Shown here piece by piece: positions 52,207 to 62,174 of a stretch of 64,000 nt of DNA. The translations under genes were made by a program, and so were the position numbers. Position 1 is the first letter of the stretch. Each line of letters opens with the position of its first letter. Location of the stretch: assembly GCA_041940425.1 (NCBI GenBank), contig JBGTSF010000007.1, positions 1-64,000 on the forward strand, read 5' to 3'. The notes beneath the pieces are model-generated. The model searched no databases. It worked only from the letters and a program-made list of their open reading frames with translations, and was not told the origin of the DNA. This DNA comes from DATHTS01 sp041940425. GTDB lineage: Bacteria > Acidobacteriota > Blastocatellia > Pyrinomonadales > Pyrinomonadaceae.

Positions 52207-52962
52207 ATGATAATCGTTATCGCCAACCAGAAAGGCGGTGTCGGTAAAACGACTACCGCGATCAATCTGTCTGCCGCCTGCGCTCTGCAGAACAAAAAAG
52301 TTTTGCTTATTGATCTCGATCCGCAGGCAAACAGCTCGCTTTCATTTATCGAACCGGAGACGGTCAACGGCAGTGCATACGAGCTTTTTACCGATCTCGA
52401 TCAGCCGTTTGAAAATTTTATATATAAGACAAAGATCGAAAAACTCGACGTCGTGCCGGCAAAGATAAATCTCGCCAAATTGGAACCGAAACTGGTCGGC
52501 GATTTCGACGCGATTTTTCGACTGCGCGACCGGATCGAACAGGTCAATTCTAACTACGACCTGGTTTTTATAGATACGCCGCCGACGCTCGGTTTGATCA
52601 CCGTCAACGCGCTTGTCGCGGCGACTCACGTCCTGATCCCGATCCAGTCGTCTTATTTCGCGCTCGAAGGAACGGACGACCTTTTGGAAACCATCGAAAA
52701 AGTGCGTTCGCGTCCGAATCCAGATCTGAAATTACTCGGCGTACTGGTAACGCTTTTCGACCGGAGGACGACGCTTTCGAAGGATGTCGAGACGCATATC
52801 CGAAAGGTATTTGGCAACAAGGCGTTTAAGACGATCATCACCCGGAGCGTCCGGCTCGAAGAATCGCCGGCGCACAGGGAAACAATTTTTTCATACTCGC
52901 CGACTTCTTCCGGCGCGGTCGAATATAAAAAACTTTCAAAGGAGGTTTTAAAACGTGTCTAA
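52207..52962 (+). CDS. parA: ParA-family ATPase (Soj-like)
   Basis: Deviant Walker A KGGVGKTT at the N-terminus, the DLDPQAN (Walker A') motif, FIDTPPTLG (Walker B). 251 residues, like chromosomal Soj. ParA drives segregation of ParB-bound DNA. It overlaps parB by 8 bases. Confidence 0.93.
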   Translation: MIIVIANQKGGVGKTTTAINLSAACALQNKKVLLIDLDPQANSSLSFIEPETVNGSAYELFTDLDQPFENFIYKTKIEKLDVVPAKINLAKLEPKLVGDFDAIFRLRDRIEQVNSNYDLVFIDTPPTLGLITVNALVAATHVLIPIQSSYFALEGTDDLLETIEKVRSRPNPDLKLLGVLVTLFDRRTTLSKDVETHIRKVFGNKAFKTIITRSVRLEESPAHRETIFSYSPTSSGAVEYKKLSKEVLKRV

Positions 52963-53818
52963 AAAAGGACTGCCGACAACCGTTAAAATGCGGCATGATT
53001 CTCATTATGTCGAAGAACTCACGCGCTCGAACCGTTCGGTCGGCAAAAATATTCCGGTCTCGCAGATCGAGCCGAACCCGGAACAGCCGCGCGTCGAGAT
53101 CGGCGATCTGTCAGAGCTTTCTTCTTCGATCAAGGAAAAAGGAGTTCTCGAACCATTGCTCGTCAAACCGAATAACGACGGGACATGGATGATCATTGCC
53201 GGCGAACGCCGGTGGCGCGCCGCATCGCAAGCCGGACTTCGGGAAGTGCCTTGTATCGAACTCGATATTGACGAAAAAGCCGTCGCCGAGATCGCGCTCA
53301 TCGAAAATATGCAGAGAAAGGATCTGACCGTCTGGGAAGAAGCCGACGGGCTTGCCAATCTCGCCAGCCGTTTCGGTTACACGCATGAAGATATTTCGAA
53401 AAAAATCGGTAAAAGCCGGACGACCGTCACCGAATCTCTGACCATCGCCGGTCTGCCCTCGGATATACGCGAAAAATGCCGCGCGATGAACATTTCCGCC
53501 AAATCAACTCTGCTCGAAGTCGCCCGTCAATTTGACGAAGCGGCGATGCATAAATTTTTAAAAGAACTTTCGGAAAAAGGCGTTTCGCGCGAAACGGTCA
53601 GAGAAGCCGCGCGTCCGAAAAAGAATCAGGAATTTAAACCCAAATCTGTGAAATCCGCCAAACAGGATGCGAAGGATGAAAATTGTCTGTTCGAATATTC
53701 TTCCGATGAAAATGATTTTTCATTGAAAATATTCTCAACTGCAAATAGTAAATTTGATAAGAAGTTTGTCTTACTGGCATTAAAGGAAACTTTCGACTCG
53801 GTTAAAAACAAAGATTGA
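52955..53818 (+). CDS. parB: ParB/Spo0J-family DNA-binding protein
   Basis: ParB N-terminal domain with IAGERRWRAASQAG (CTP-binding box II), RKDLTVWEEADGLANL, and a helix-turn-helix YTHEDISKKIGKSRTTVTESL. GTG start inside the end of parA. ParB binds parS and spreads; I saw no consensus parS site in the window. The C-terminus (about 235-287) is the dimerisation part. Confidence 0.92.
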   Translation: MSKKGLPTTVKMRHDSHYVEELTRSNRSVGKNIPVSQIEPNPEQPRVEIGDLSELSSSIKEKGVLEPLLVKPNNDGTWMIIAGERRWRAASQAGLREVPCIELDIDEKAVAEIALIENMQRKDLTVWEEADGLANLASRFGYTHEDISKKIGKSRTTVTESLTIAGLPSDIREKCRAMNISAKSTLLEVARQFDEAAMHKFLKELSEKGVSRETVREAARPKKNQEFKPKSVKSAKQDAKDENCLFEYSSDENDFSLKIFSTANSKFDKKFVLLALKETFDSVKNKD

Positions 53819-53828
53819 ATTGCGAAAT

Positions 53829-56800
53829 TTATGCCGCTTTTTCGATGCCGTATCGGGAAAGTTTCAGATACAGCCCGCGTCTCGTCAACCCCAATTCTCT
53901 GGCAACCCTCGAAATATTCCAATCGTGCCGCCGAAGCGCGTCGTTGATCATCTGAATTTCGAGTTCCGAAACCGCTTCCTCGATGGTTAAGCCCTGTTTT
54001 CCACTTTTGAAGAAAGAACTGAACGGTGAAATATTTTTTACATCCGTTGAATCTGTTGAAGTCAAAGGCGTAACATTGCGCTTTAATTCAGCCGAAAGAT
54101 TTTCCGGTCCGAGAACGTCTCCGTCGGCGGCGCGGGCGACCATTCTTTGAATCTCGTTGCACAGCTGGCGGACGTTTCCTTCCCATTCGCAAACCATCAG
54201 TAAATCTATCGCCTGCGGCGTGATCGTCAAATCCCGGCGCCCGAATTTTGCGGAATAATGATTAATATAGTAACTAACCATCGGCGGAATTTCCGAACGT
54301 CTTTCACGAAGTGGAGGAACCCGCAAACGGATGACGTTCAGACGGTAATACAAATCTTCGCGGAAAGAACCTTCTGCAACCTTGTCTTCGAGCGGCATAT
54401 TAGTCGCGGCAATCACGCGGACATCAACCTTGACGGGATTTTTTTCGCCGAGCGGCTGAATCTCGCCTTCCTGCAAAAATCTCAGAAGCTTCGGCTGGAC
54501 GTCGAGCGGCAGATCGCCGACCTCATCCAAAAAAAGCGTTCCGCCGTCGGCGGCGCGAATCAAACCGGGCGAATCGGTAACTGCCCCGGTAAACGCGCCT
54601 TTCCGATATCCGAACAGATGACCTTCCGCCAATTCTTTAGGAACAGCCGTGCAATTAAAGGGAATAAATACTTTGTCCTTGCGTGAAGAAATCGTATGTA
54701 TTGCCCTCGAAACCAGTTCCTTACCCGTTCCCGATTCGCCCGTGACGAGAACCGTGACGTCGGACGAACGGATTTTATAAACTTCCTCGACCAGTTCTGT
54801 CATTGCCGGACTCGAATGAATAAAACCGGGCATCAGGCTTTGCGAGGTGAACGGGCTGGATTCTTCCTCGGTATAAATCTGGCTGTCTTTATCGCGTAAG
54901 GCGCAGACATCCATCCCGAGTTCGACCACGCGAAGAAGCGGCAGAAGCGGCGAGCCGTCATTCAAAACCGCACCCGAACGCGGGTAAACCAAAAGAACGG
55001 CGGGCGGTGCGTTCGGAGTTTTTAAATTAAAAAGTCCGAAATTTTTTGTCTTGGCATAGGTATCGGGATTTTTATCCCGGAGTGCCTTCTCCAATTCGTT
55101 TCCGAGTTCGATCGTTTCCTGCTGGGTGAAGCCGTAAGAAATAGACGGGAAAAGTCGTTTTTGCTCGTTAAATTCGAGAATTATTAATCGTTTGGCTTTA
55201 CTTTCCTGTTGAAGAACGGCGATCAATTCGCGGAACAGCAATTCGCGCGAGGCAACCGCTTCGGCTAGCCTGACCATGAGAAGCTGTGAACCGGCTGTAC
55301 CGGTTTTTTTGACTGTTTCGCGGTTTTTATACTGCCCGATAAGTTTTTCCGACTCATCGAATAACGGCTTGATATTCAGTTTTCGAAAACTTTCGCTGGC
55401 GAGAATCAGATGCCTGGTCGCTTGTTTCGGATCATTTCCGGCAATGGTTTTACCGAGAAGATAATGCAGAAGTGCGGTATGATAAAAATCGTCAGATGTT
55501 TCGAAAATTGTCAATCCGCGATTTAAATGATGCAGTGCCAATTCCTCATCTTCATTTTGTAATGCGTTCAATCCCCGTATTCGCTGGATATTCCCGAGGA
55601 CGAAAAAATCCGAAGTCGGATCGGTTTCTTCTATTTCGGCTAATATATCATCGCATTTTTCAAAATTACCCTGTTCGAGAAGACTTTCAGCCAAAACGAG
55701 GCGCGCCATATTTGCCACTTGTTTTTCGCTGATCTTTCGGCAAAGTTCGATTGTTTCGGAAGCCTTCTGTTCGGCTTTTGAAAATTTTCCCTGTGCCAGG
55801 TAACAGCGGGCGAGATTCCGCATCGCTTGTATCGAATACCAAGTTTTTTTTCGTTCTTCAGCAAATTTAATACCTTCCTCAAGGAGTTTTTCCGCGTCCT
55901 CAAGTTCGTATCTCAAGAGATTTAATTCCCCGAGCGAATCGAGAATTCCCGCGACGTGAACGTGATTGACCTGATATGCCAAATTCAAAGCCATTTTAAT
56001 CACGCTTTCCGCCTTTTCCCATTCGCCGAGAAGCATCAGATTGATCCCGAGATTATTGTAGGCGGCAATTGACTGGATTTTATGCTCGGTCTGATCGAAG
56101 AATTCGATGGATTTTTCGAGACAGGCGATTCCTTCCTGCGGACGGCGCAAAAACCAGTATGCGCCCGACATATCCGAGTAAATTTTTCCGAGCAGAAACG
56201 GCGCGGAGCGTTCGCCGATTATTTTGATTCCGAGATTGTAGTTTTCGATAGATTTTTCGCTGTTGCCGCCCTGGTGATACGCGCTGGCGATTTCACGATA
56301 GGTTTCCGCCATTCCGCGCCAGTTTCCGAACTCTCTAAAATACCCGAGTGCTTTTTCGGCGTTAGTCCGCGCCAGCGGAAATTCGTTAAGTTTACGGTAA
56401 ACGCGGGCATATGCGACATAGATATTTCCGAGAAGCGGACGCGATTCCGTATCATTGCCCGCAAATTTGACCGCTTTATCGAGCAGGGCGACGGCTTTCG
56501 GCTGGTTGGCTAAATTGTTAAACGCGATAGCGAGATGAACCAGACAACGGACGGCAATTTTCGGTTTTAATTCAGAAAGAACCGAATCTTTTTCGTAATT
56601 TTTTAATGTTTCCAACGACTCGTTATATTTGCCGGTCGTTTCGAGCGCATAGGAAAGATTTTGAAATAAAACGGCTTTTTGATTTTGATCGCAGGAAAAA
56701 TTTTGCAAAGTATTCTGTATCAGGTCTTCGGCAGCACTCGAAAATCCGTCGTCCAGATTTTTATTGATTTCATCGAGTATCGTTTCAAGCTGCCCGTCCG

Positions 56801-56903
56801 TCAGTTTTTTGAGATTCTTTCCTGTATTTTTAGACACACCGCCCTTCGCGGGAGCGGTTTCCGACGAAAGTTCACCTCTTGTCGTGACGGGTTCATTTTT
56901 CAT
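53829..56903 (-). CDS. TPR-sensor sigma-54 transcription activator (Fis-type)
   Basis: 1024 residues. About 500 N-terminal residues are TPR-type helical repeats (YLALETTGKYNESLETL-like units). A GAF-like or linker region follows (about 520-650), then a sigma-54 activation AAA+ domain: GESGTGKELVSRAIH, the GAFTGA loop that contacts sigma-54, DEVGDLPLDVQPKLLRFL, and FREDLYYRLNVIRLRVPPLRER. A Fis-type HTH ends the chain (WNISRVARELGLTRRGLYLKL). Such activators switch on sigma-54 promoters; the signal the TPR part senses is unknown. Divergent from the GH63 gene. Confidence 0.93.
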   Translation of the reverse strand: MKNEPVTTRGELSSETAPAKGGVSKNTGKNLKKLTDGQLETILDEINKNLDDGFSSAAEDLIQNTLQNFSCDQNQKAVLFQNLSYALETTGKYNESLETLKNYEKDSVLSELKPKIAVRCLVHLAIAFNNLANQPKAVALLDKAVKFAGNDTESRPLLGNIYVAYARVYRKLNEFPLARTNAEKALGYFREFGNWRGMAETYREIASAYHQGGNSEKSIENYNLGIKIIGERSAPFLLGKIYSDMSGAYWFLRRPQEGIACLEKSIEFFDQTEHKIQSIAAYNNLGINLMLLGEWEKAESVIKMALNLAYQVNHVHVAGILDSLGELNLLRYELEDAEKLLEEGIKFAEERKKTWYSIQAMRNLARCYLAQGKFSKAEQKASETIELCRKISEKQVANMARLVLAESLLEQGNFEKCDDILAEIEETDPTSDFFVLGNIQRIRGLNALQNEDEELALHHLNRGLTIFETSDDFYHTALLHYLLGKTIAGNDPKQATRHLILASESFRKLNIKPLFDESEKLIGQYKNRETVKKTGTAGSQLLMVRLAEAVASRELLFRELIAVLQQESKAKRLIILEFNEQKRLFPSISYGFTQQETIELGNELEKALRDKNPDTYAKTKNFGLFNLKTPNAPPAVLLVYPRSGAVLNDGSPLLPLLRVVELGMDVCALRDKDSQIYTEEESSPFTSQSLMPGFIHSSPAMTELVEEVYKIRSSDVTVLVTGESGTGKELVSRAIHTISSRKDKVFIPFNCTAVPKELAEGHLFGYRKGAFTGAVTDSPGLIRAADGGTLFLDEVGDLPLDVQPKLLRFLQEGEIQPLGEKNPVKVDVRVIAATNMPLEDKVAEGSFREDLYYRLNVIRLRVPPLRERRSEIPPMVSYYINHYSAKFGRRDLTITPQAIDLLMVCEWEGNVRQLCNEIQRMVARAADGDVLGPENLSAELKRNVTPLTSTDSTDVKNISPFSSFFKSGKQGLTIEEAVSELEIQMINDALRRHDWNISRVARELGLTRRGLYLKLSRYGIEKAA

Positions 56904-57105
56904 TTCGTAATATGTTTAGGATACTTCTAATAGAAATATTTTTTCAGTCAAAATTTTACGCTGATAATTATTTTCTAAAATACGGGGGTCTGACCAATTG
57001 ATAATTCAAGAATTTATCAGAATTTTCTGATTTAGTCTATATTTTCATTCGGTCGAGACATTTTCGGTATATGTATTTTAAATTCAAAAATCGGGGACTT
57101 TCATT

Positions 57106-59841
57106 TTGAACACTGAACAATTACGTCTTGAACAAGCCGCCAAACGCGAGTTGGATTGGAAACTTTGGGGACCTTATCTCAGCGAACGGGCGTGGGGAAC
57201 GGTGCGGGAAGATTATTCGGCGGACGGATCGGCTTGGGAATATTTTCCGTTCGAACATGCTCATTTGAGAACTTATCGTTGGAATGAAGACGGCATCGCC
57301 GGGATCTGCGACCGTTACCAAAATCTTTGTTTTGCCGTCGCATTCTGGAATCAAAAGGACGACATTTTAAAAGAAAGATTTTACGGCGTAACCGGCAATC
57401 AGGGTAATCACGGCGAAGATGTCAAAGATTATTATTTTTATCTCGATTCCACGCCGACGCACAGCTATATGAAAATGCTGTATAAATACCCGCAGAAAAA
57501 ATTTCCTTACGACCTGCTTAAACAGGAAAATCTCAGACGCGACAAATCTCATCCCGAATTCGAATTGCTCGACACGGGCATTTTTGACGACAACGAATAT
57601 TTCGATATTTTTATCGAATACGCCAAAGCCGAAATCGAGGACATCTGCATAAAGATAACGGTCGAAAACCGCGCGGGTAAAAACGCCGCCATCAATGTTC
57701 TGCCGCAAATCTGGTTTAGAAACGTCTGGAGCTGGTTTCCCGGGGCGGACAAACCGCAGTTGAAAAAATCCGAAATCGATTCAGAAAAAATTTCCGCCAT
57801 TGAAATTACAAAAAAAGATTTCGGCGAATTCCGGCTTTATTGCGAAGGTCAGCCCGAACTGCTGTTTTGCGAAAACGAAACGAATTTTCAAAAACTTTAT
57901 ACCGCCGAAAATTTCTCCGATTATACTAAAGACGGCATCAACGAATACATCGTCCGCGCCGATAATAACGCCGTCAATCCTAGTCATACCGGAACAAAAG
58001 CCGCCTTAAACTATGAACTTGAATTAAAACCGTCGGAAAGCCGTTCGATCTTTCTGCGTTTAACGAAAACGAAAAATATTTCGGATAATTTTGTAGAAGA
58101 TTGCGAAATGATTTTTCAAATTCGAAAAAAAGAAACCGACGAATTTTATGACGCTCTGGCTCACCGAAATTTAACGCCTGACGCGAAAAATATTTTGCGG
58201 CAATCACTGGGCGGTATGCTCTGGTCGAAACAGTATTATCATTACGCCGTCAAAGATTGGCTCGCTGGCGATCCGGCTTTTCCGCCGCCGCCAAAAGAGC
58301 GTCTGACGGGACGGAATCACGAATGGACTCATCTTTATAACGATGAAGTTCTTTCGATGCCCGACAAATGGGAATATCCCTGGTATGCCGCGTGGGATTT
58401 GGCTTTTCACTGCATTCCGTTGGCGATGGTTGATCCCGATTTTGCCAAACGCCAATTGCTTCTGCTTCTGCGCGAATGGTATATGCATCCGAACGGTCAG
58501 ATTCCTGCCTACGAATGGAAATTTTCCGATGTCAATCCGCCGGTTCACGCCTGGGCGGCACTTCGCGTCTATCGCATCGAAGCGAAAAATCGGGGCGTTG
58601 CCGACCATATTTTTTTAGAGAGGGTTTTCCACAAACTGCTTTTAAATTTTACATGGTGGATCAACCGCAAAGATTACGAGGGAAATAATGTCTTTGAGGG
58701 CGGATTTCTCGGTTTGGACAATATCGGCGTTTTTGACCGGAGCGCGGAACTTCCGCTCGGCGGCAAACTCGAACAATCGGACGGCACTTCGTGGATGGCG
58801 ATGTATTGTTTGAATATGCTGGCGATCGCTTTCGAATTAGCTAAAGAAGACAGGGCTTATGAAGACGTAGCCAGCAAATTTTTCGAACATTTTGTTCGCA
58901 TATCTGATGCAATGAACAATATCGGTGAAGAAAAAACCGAACTTTGGGATGAAGAAGACGGTTTTTATTATGATGTTCTGCATCTGCCGAATGAAAGAAA
59001 TATTCCATTAAAAATACGTTCGATGGTTGGTCTGATTCCGCTATTTGCGGTTGAAACGATTGAAGAAAATTGGCTTGAAAATTTTCCCGACTTCAAAAAA
59101 CGAACCGAATGGTTTTTAAAAAACCGACCCGACCTGACCGAAGAAATATCCTGCCTGCAGGAAGAAGGACGCGACAATCGCCGTCTCTTATCAATCGTCA
59201 ATACTGGCAAATTAAAGCGGATTCTGCGTTACCTTTTTTCCAAAGAAGAGTTTTTATCCGATTACGGGATTCGTTCGCTTTCAAAATTTCATGAAAATCA
59301 CCCCTATAAATTAACGATCGTAGGAAAACATTACGAAATCGCCTATGAGCCGGGCGAATCGCGTTCGGGAATGTTCGGCGGAAATTCGAATTGGCGAGGT
59401 CCGGTCTGGTTTCCGCTTAATTATCTTTTGATCGAAGCTTTGCAGAAATTCGATTATTTTTACGGCGACAATTTAAAGATCGAATTTCCGACCGGCGCGG
59501 GAAACGAGATGAACCTCTGGCAAATATCGCAGGAATTGGAAAAACGTCTCTGCCGGATTTTTCTCAAAAACCGCGACGGCAAACGCGCGGTGTTCGGCGA
59601 GACGGAAAAATTTCAGTCGGATAAATTCTGGCGTGATAATATTTTGTTTTACGAATATTTTCACGGCGATACGGGCTGTGGTTTGGGCGCAAGTCATCAA
59701 ACCGGTTGGACAAGCTTGCTCGCCAAACTGTTAAATCAATTGGCTGAATATTCCGGCAAAGATCGAGGTTCACACACCGAAACCGGAGAACTAAGACTAA
59801 CCGAAGGTATCAGAAAAGCCTTCGAAATAAAAAATAAATAA
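57106..59841 (+). CDS. Glycoside hydrolase family 63-like glucosidase
   Basis: Large cytosolic (no signal) enzyme with an N-terminal beta-sandwich (about 1-330) and an (alpha/alpha)6 catalytic domain. Key residues by family position: Asp431 in AAWDLAFH as acid, and Glu850 in FYEYFHGDTG as base. GGNSNWRGPVWFPLN is also typical. GH63 includes bacterial glucosidases and mannosylglycerate hydrolases; the true substrate is unclear. The start is TTG. A glucose dehydrogenase gene follows. Confidence 0.85.
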   Translation: MNTEQLRLEQAAKRELDWKLWGPYLSERAWGTVREDYSADGSAWEYFPFEHAHLRTYRWNEDGIAGICDRYQNLCFAVAFWNQKDDILKERFYGVTGNQGNHGEDVKDYYFYLDSTPTHSYMKMLYKYPQKKFPYDLLKQENLRRDKSHPEFELLDTGIFDDNEYFDIFIEYAKAEIEDICIKITVENRAGKNAAINVLPQIWFRNVWSWFPGADKPQLKKSEIDSEKISAIEITKKDFGEFRLYCEGQPELLFCENETNFQKLYTAENFSDYTKDGINEYIVRADNNAVNPSHTGTKAALNYELELKPSESRSIFLRLTKTKNISDNFVEDCEMIFQIRKKETDEFYDALAHRNLTPDAKNILRQSLGGMLWSKQYYHYAVKDWLAGDPAFPPPPKERLTGRNHEWTHLYNDEVLSMPDKWEYPWYAAWDLAFHCIPLAMVDPDFAKRQLLLLLREWYMHPNGQIPAYEWKFSDVNPPVHAWAALRVYRIEAKNRGVADHIFLERVFHKLLLNFTWWINRKDYEGNNVFEGGFLGLDNIGVFDRSAELPLGGKLEQSDGTSWMAMYCLNMLAIAFELAKEDRAYEDVASKFFEHFVRISDAMNNIGEEKTELWDEEDGFYYDVLHLPNERNIPLKIRSMVGLIPLFAVETIEENWLENFPDFKKRTEWFLKNRPDLTEEISCLQEEGRDNRRLLSIVNTGKLKRILRYLFSKEEFLSDYGIRSLSKFHENHPYKLTIVGKHYEIAYEPGESRSGMFGGNSNWRGPVWFPLNYLLIEALQKFDYFYGDNLKIEFPTGAGNEMNLWQISQELEKRLCRIFLKNRDGKRAVFGETEKFQSDKFWRDNILFYEYFHGDTGCGLGASHQTGWTSLLAKLLNQLAEYSGKDRGSHTETGELRLTEGIRKAFEIKNK

Positions 59842-59917
59842 ATAATAGATTTTAAAATAGTAATTTAAGAGGATGAGAGTGAGTTGCCGGGAGAGTGCGC
59901 TCACGGCAAAAAGTTTT

Positions 59918-61036
59918 ATGAAAGCAGTAGCTGTAACACCAAAGAAAAAAAATTCGGCTCGTCTTGTCGAAATGGAAAAACCCTCGATCAATGAATTCAA
60001 AAACGGGCGCGGCGTTCTAATCGAAGTTCTACGCGCCGGCGCGTGCGGCACCGACCGCGAAATCAACAACGCCGAATACGGCACCGCGCCGGTTGGTGCG
60101 GATTTCCTTGTTCTCGGACACGAAAATTTCGGGCGCGTCGTCGAAACCGGTAATAATGTCAATGAGATAAAAAAGGGAGATTTTGTCGTAGCGACCGTTC
60201 GCCGACCCTTCGGGCAGAGTATTTACGACACCATCGGACAACAGGATTTTACGATGGACGAAGAATTCTGGGAACGAGGCATATCGCGTCTGCACGGTTT
60301 CTGGTCGGAATTTTATGTCGAAAGCGCAGATTTTCTGATAAAAATTCCCGAAAAACTCGCCGAAATCGCCGTTCTGCTCGAACCGCTTTCGATCATCGAA
60401 AAAGGCTTGAAGCAAGCTGAAGACATTCAAAAAAGGCTCGACATCTGGCAGCCGAAAAACGCCGCCGTTCTTGGCACTGGAAACGTCGGTTTGCTGACCG
60501 TGATGGCTCTCAGGATGCGCGGTTTCGAGGTTCACGGTTTCGGTCTGCAAGAACCCGCTGGTTATCTGAACGCCGAATTATGCTTTGAGATCGGCGCGAC
60601 TTATGATTCGACCCGAAAGCTTTCCGTGATTGATTCGGTCGAAAAATACGGCGAATACGATCTGATATTCGAATGCACCGGTTATTCGCCGATCGCCTTC
60701 GAAGCGATGCAGTGCTTGAACGAAAACGGGATTTTAATTTTATCTTCAGTTACGGGCGGCGACAGAAAAACCGACGGCGTTCCGACCGATAAGATCAATC
60801 AGGAATTTGTTCTCGGCAACCGCGTGATGGTCGGCACGGTCAACGCCAACCGCGAGCATTTCGAGATGGGCGTAAAAGACTTTGCCCTCTCGGAAGCGAT
60901 GTATCCCGGTTGGCTCTCAAAAATGCTGACACATAAAATTTCAGGTTTGGAAAATTATGAAAAAGTTTTCGAGATTTTGGAAGATTCGGGAAAATTCAAA
61001 GCGATCAAAACCTATTTTGAAATTGGAAAAATTTAA
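59918..61036 (+). CDS. Glucose 1-dehydrogenase (zinc-dependent, archaeal-type)
   Basis: Medium-chain dehydrogenase with catalytic Cys43-Gly-Thr-Asp46, and LVLGHENFG (His68, Glu69), NAD(P) site AVLGTGNVGLLTVM, and the C-terminal glucose dehydrogenase part. The family oxidises glucose to gluconolactone. I prefer ATG 59918, which gives the family start MKAVAVTP; the upstream ATG 59873 with AAGAGG just before it would add 15 residues. The gene lies 76 bases after the glucosidase, which may supply its substrate. Confidence 0.85.
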   Translation: MKAVAVTPKKKNSARLVEMEKPSINEFKNGRGVLIEVLRAGACGTDREINNAEYGTAPVGADFLVLGHENFGRVVETGNNVNEIKKGDFVVATVRRPFGQSIYDTIGQQDFTMDEEFWERGISRLHGFWSEFYVESADFLIKIPEKLAEIAVLLEPLSIIEKGLKQAEDIQKRLDIWQPKNAAVLGTGNVGLLTVMALRMRGFEVHGFGLQEPAGYLNAELCFEIGATYDSTRKLSVIDSVEKYGEYDLIFECTGYSPIAFEAMQCLNENGILILSSVTGGDRKTDGVPTDKINQEFVLGNRVMVGTVNANREHFEMGVKDFALSEAMYPGWLSKMLTHKISGLENYEKVFEILEDSGKFKAIKTYFEIGKI

Positions 61037-61091
61037 TTCCTGTTAATATTCGATGATTGTTTTGGTAAAATGAAATGTGTTCAAGATAGTT

Positions 61092-61097
61092 TATAAT
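61092..61097 (+). promoter_or_regulatory. Candidate -10 box before clpS
   Basis: A perfect TATAAT lies 14 bases before the clpS ATG, with no good -35 box. If real, the transcript would have a leader of less than 10 bases. Confidence 0.3.
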
Positions 61098-61111
61098 TTT
61101 CCAGTTTTGAT

Positions 61112-61429
61112 ATGCCTGAAAACACCGAATTTGAAAATGAAGGCGATGTTTTACCGGAGATAAAAGACCGCCTCGAAAAACCGAAACTTTACAAAGTCGT
61201 CCTGCATAATGACGATTTTACGACGATGGATTTTGTCGTTTTTATCCTGAAGCATGTTTTTCTGCGCTCCGACGCAGAGGCTTTTACGATTATGTTCAAA
61301 GTTCACAATGAAGGCATCGGCATCGCCGGAACTTATACTTACGAAATCGCCACGATGAAGGCGAACAAGGCGATAAATCTGGCACGAGCCAGCGAATTTC
61401 CGCTGCTTTGCACCGTTGAGGAAGAGTAG
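61112..61429 (+). CDS. clpS: ATP-dependent Clp protease adaptor ClpS
   Basis: N-end rule adaptor that delivers substrates to ClpA. Conserved YKVVLHNDDFTTMDFVV, IMFKVHNEGIGIAGTYTYEIA and PLLCTVEE. 105 residues, typical. It starts the clpS-x-clpA group. Confidence 0.95.
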   Translation: MPENTEFENEGDVLPEIKDRLEKPKLYKVVLHNDDFTTMDFVVFILKHVFLRSDAEAFTIMFKVHNEGIGIAGTYTYEIATMKANKAINLARASEFPLLCTVEEE

Positions 61430-61431
61430 TT

Positions 61432-62118
61432 ATGTCAAAAAAATTTATTCAACAATTGTCTTTATTTTTAATTTTCGTTTTTTTAATTTGTATTTTAGCC
61501 AATTTTTCAAACGCTCAATCCGGCAGAAAAATCCCCGAAAAATCGAAACCGGAGACGACGGAAATTTTGCTCCCCGAGCCGAAACCCGAAGCTGCTCCGA
61601 CGCCGACTCCGGTTGAACCATTGCACAAATTAAAAGTATTCAGCAATATTCGAACGACCTTCGCTTCGCAATTTATTTTTCCCGAAAGAATGCATCGTTG
61701 GGTTGTCGAGCGTTTAAGCAATTCGTCGCTTCTCGATGTCTCGATGGGATCATACGCCAGTCTCGGCGAAGCGAAAAAAATCGCCAAAAGCGAAACCGAA
61801 ACATTTATTGTCCTGGTCGAACTTGATGAAGAAAGTTTCCCGTCGCCTTCGCGGCAGTCCAGTTCGCAAGGTGATGTCGTAATTAAATATTTTGTTTTGA
61901 GTCCGGGAACGGGAAAGACACAGCATTCAGGAAGCATCTATATTTATCCGCAATTTATTTCAAGCCGAGATAAAGTCATTAATCAAAAACGACTATGTTA
62001 TCCCGAAGTTTCCGAAAGAGATTTATATCTTTTAGACGCGAGCTTTGAGACGGCGGAACGGATTTTAATAAAATTCAAACTGCCGATTCCGCCTTATAAA
62101 TGCGCTCCTAAAATTTGA
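61432..62118 (+). CDS. Secreted protein of unknown function between clpS and clpA
   Basis: I do not recognise it. A signal peptide (about 1-29, ending SNAQ) is followed by a Pro/Glu/Thr-rich linker (about 30-62) and a folded part of about 160 residues (FASQFIFPERMHRWVVERL). It lies 2 bases after clpS and 56 before clpA, so it is co-transcribed with clpS. A tie to Clp proteolysis is not evident, because the product should be outside the cytoplasm. Confidence 0.72.
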   Translation: MSKKFIQQLSLFLIFVFLICILANFSNAQSGRKIPEKSKPETTEILLPEPKPEAAPTPTPVEPLHKLKVFSNIRTTFASQFIFPERMHRWVVERLSNSSLLDVSMGSYASLGEAKKIAKSETETFIVLVELDEESFPSPSRQSSSQGDVVIKYFVLSPGTGKTQHSGSIYIYPQFISSRDKVINQKRLCYPEVSERDLYLLDASFETAERILIKFKLPIPPYKCAPKI

Positions 62119-62150
62119 TTTGAAATTTAGAAGATGTTTCCTAATTAAAT

Positions 62151-62159
62151 TGGTATAAT
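62151..62159 (+). promoter_or_regulatory. Extended -10 promoter of clpA
   Basis: TGGTATAAT fits an extended -10 element (TGnTATAAT). Transcription would start about 9 bases before the ATG at 62175, giving a nearly leaderless message. Confidence 0.5.
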
Positions 62160-62174
62160 CAAAAAAATTGCAGT

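Noticed and set aside
52207..53818. parS site or replication origin near parAB
   Set aside because: I searched by eye for the TGTTTCACGTGAAACA pattern and saw none; dnaA and gidA are also absent.
56904..57105. Sigma-54 (-24/-12) promoter in the gap next to the sigma-54 activator
   Set aside because: No GG-N10-GC pattern with the right flanks could be found by eye.
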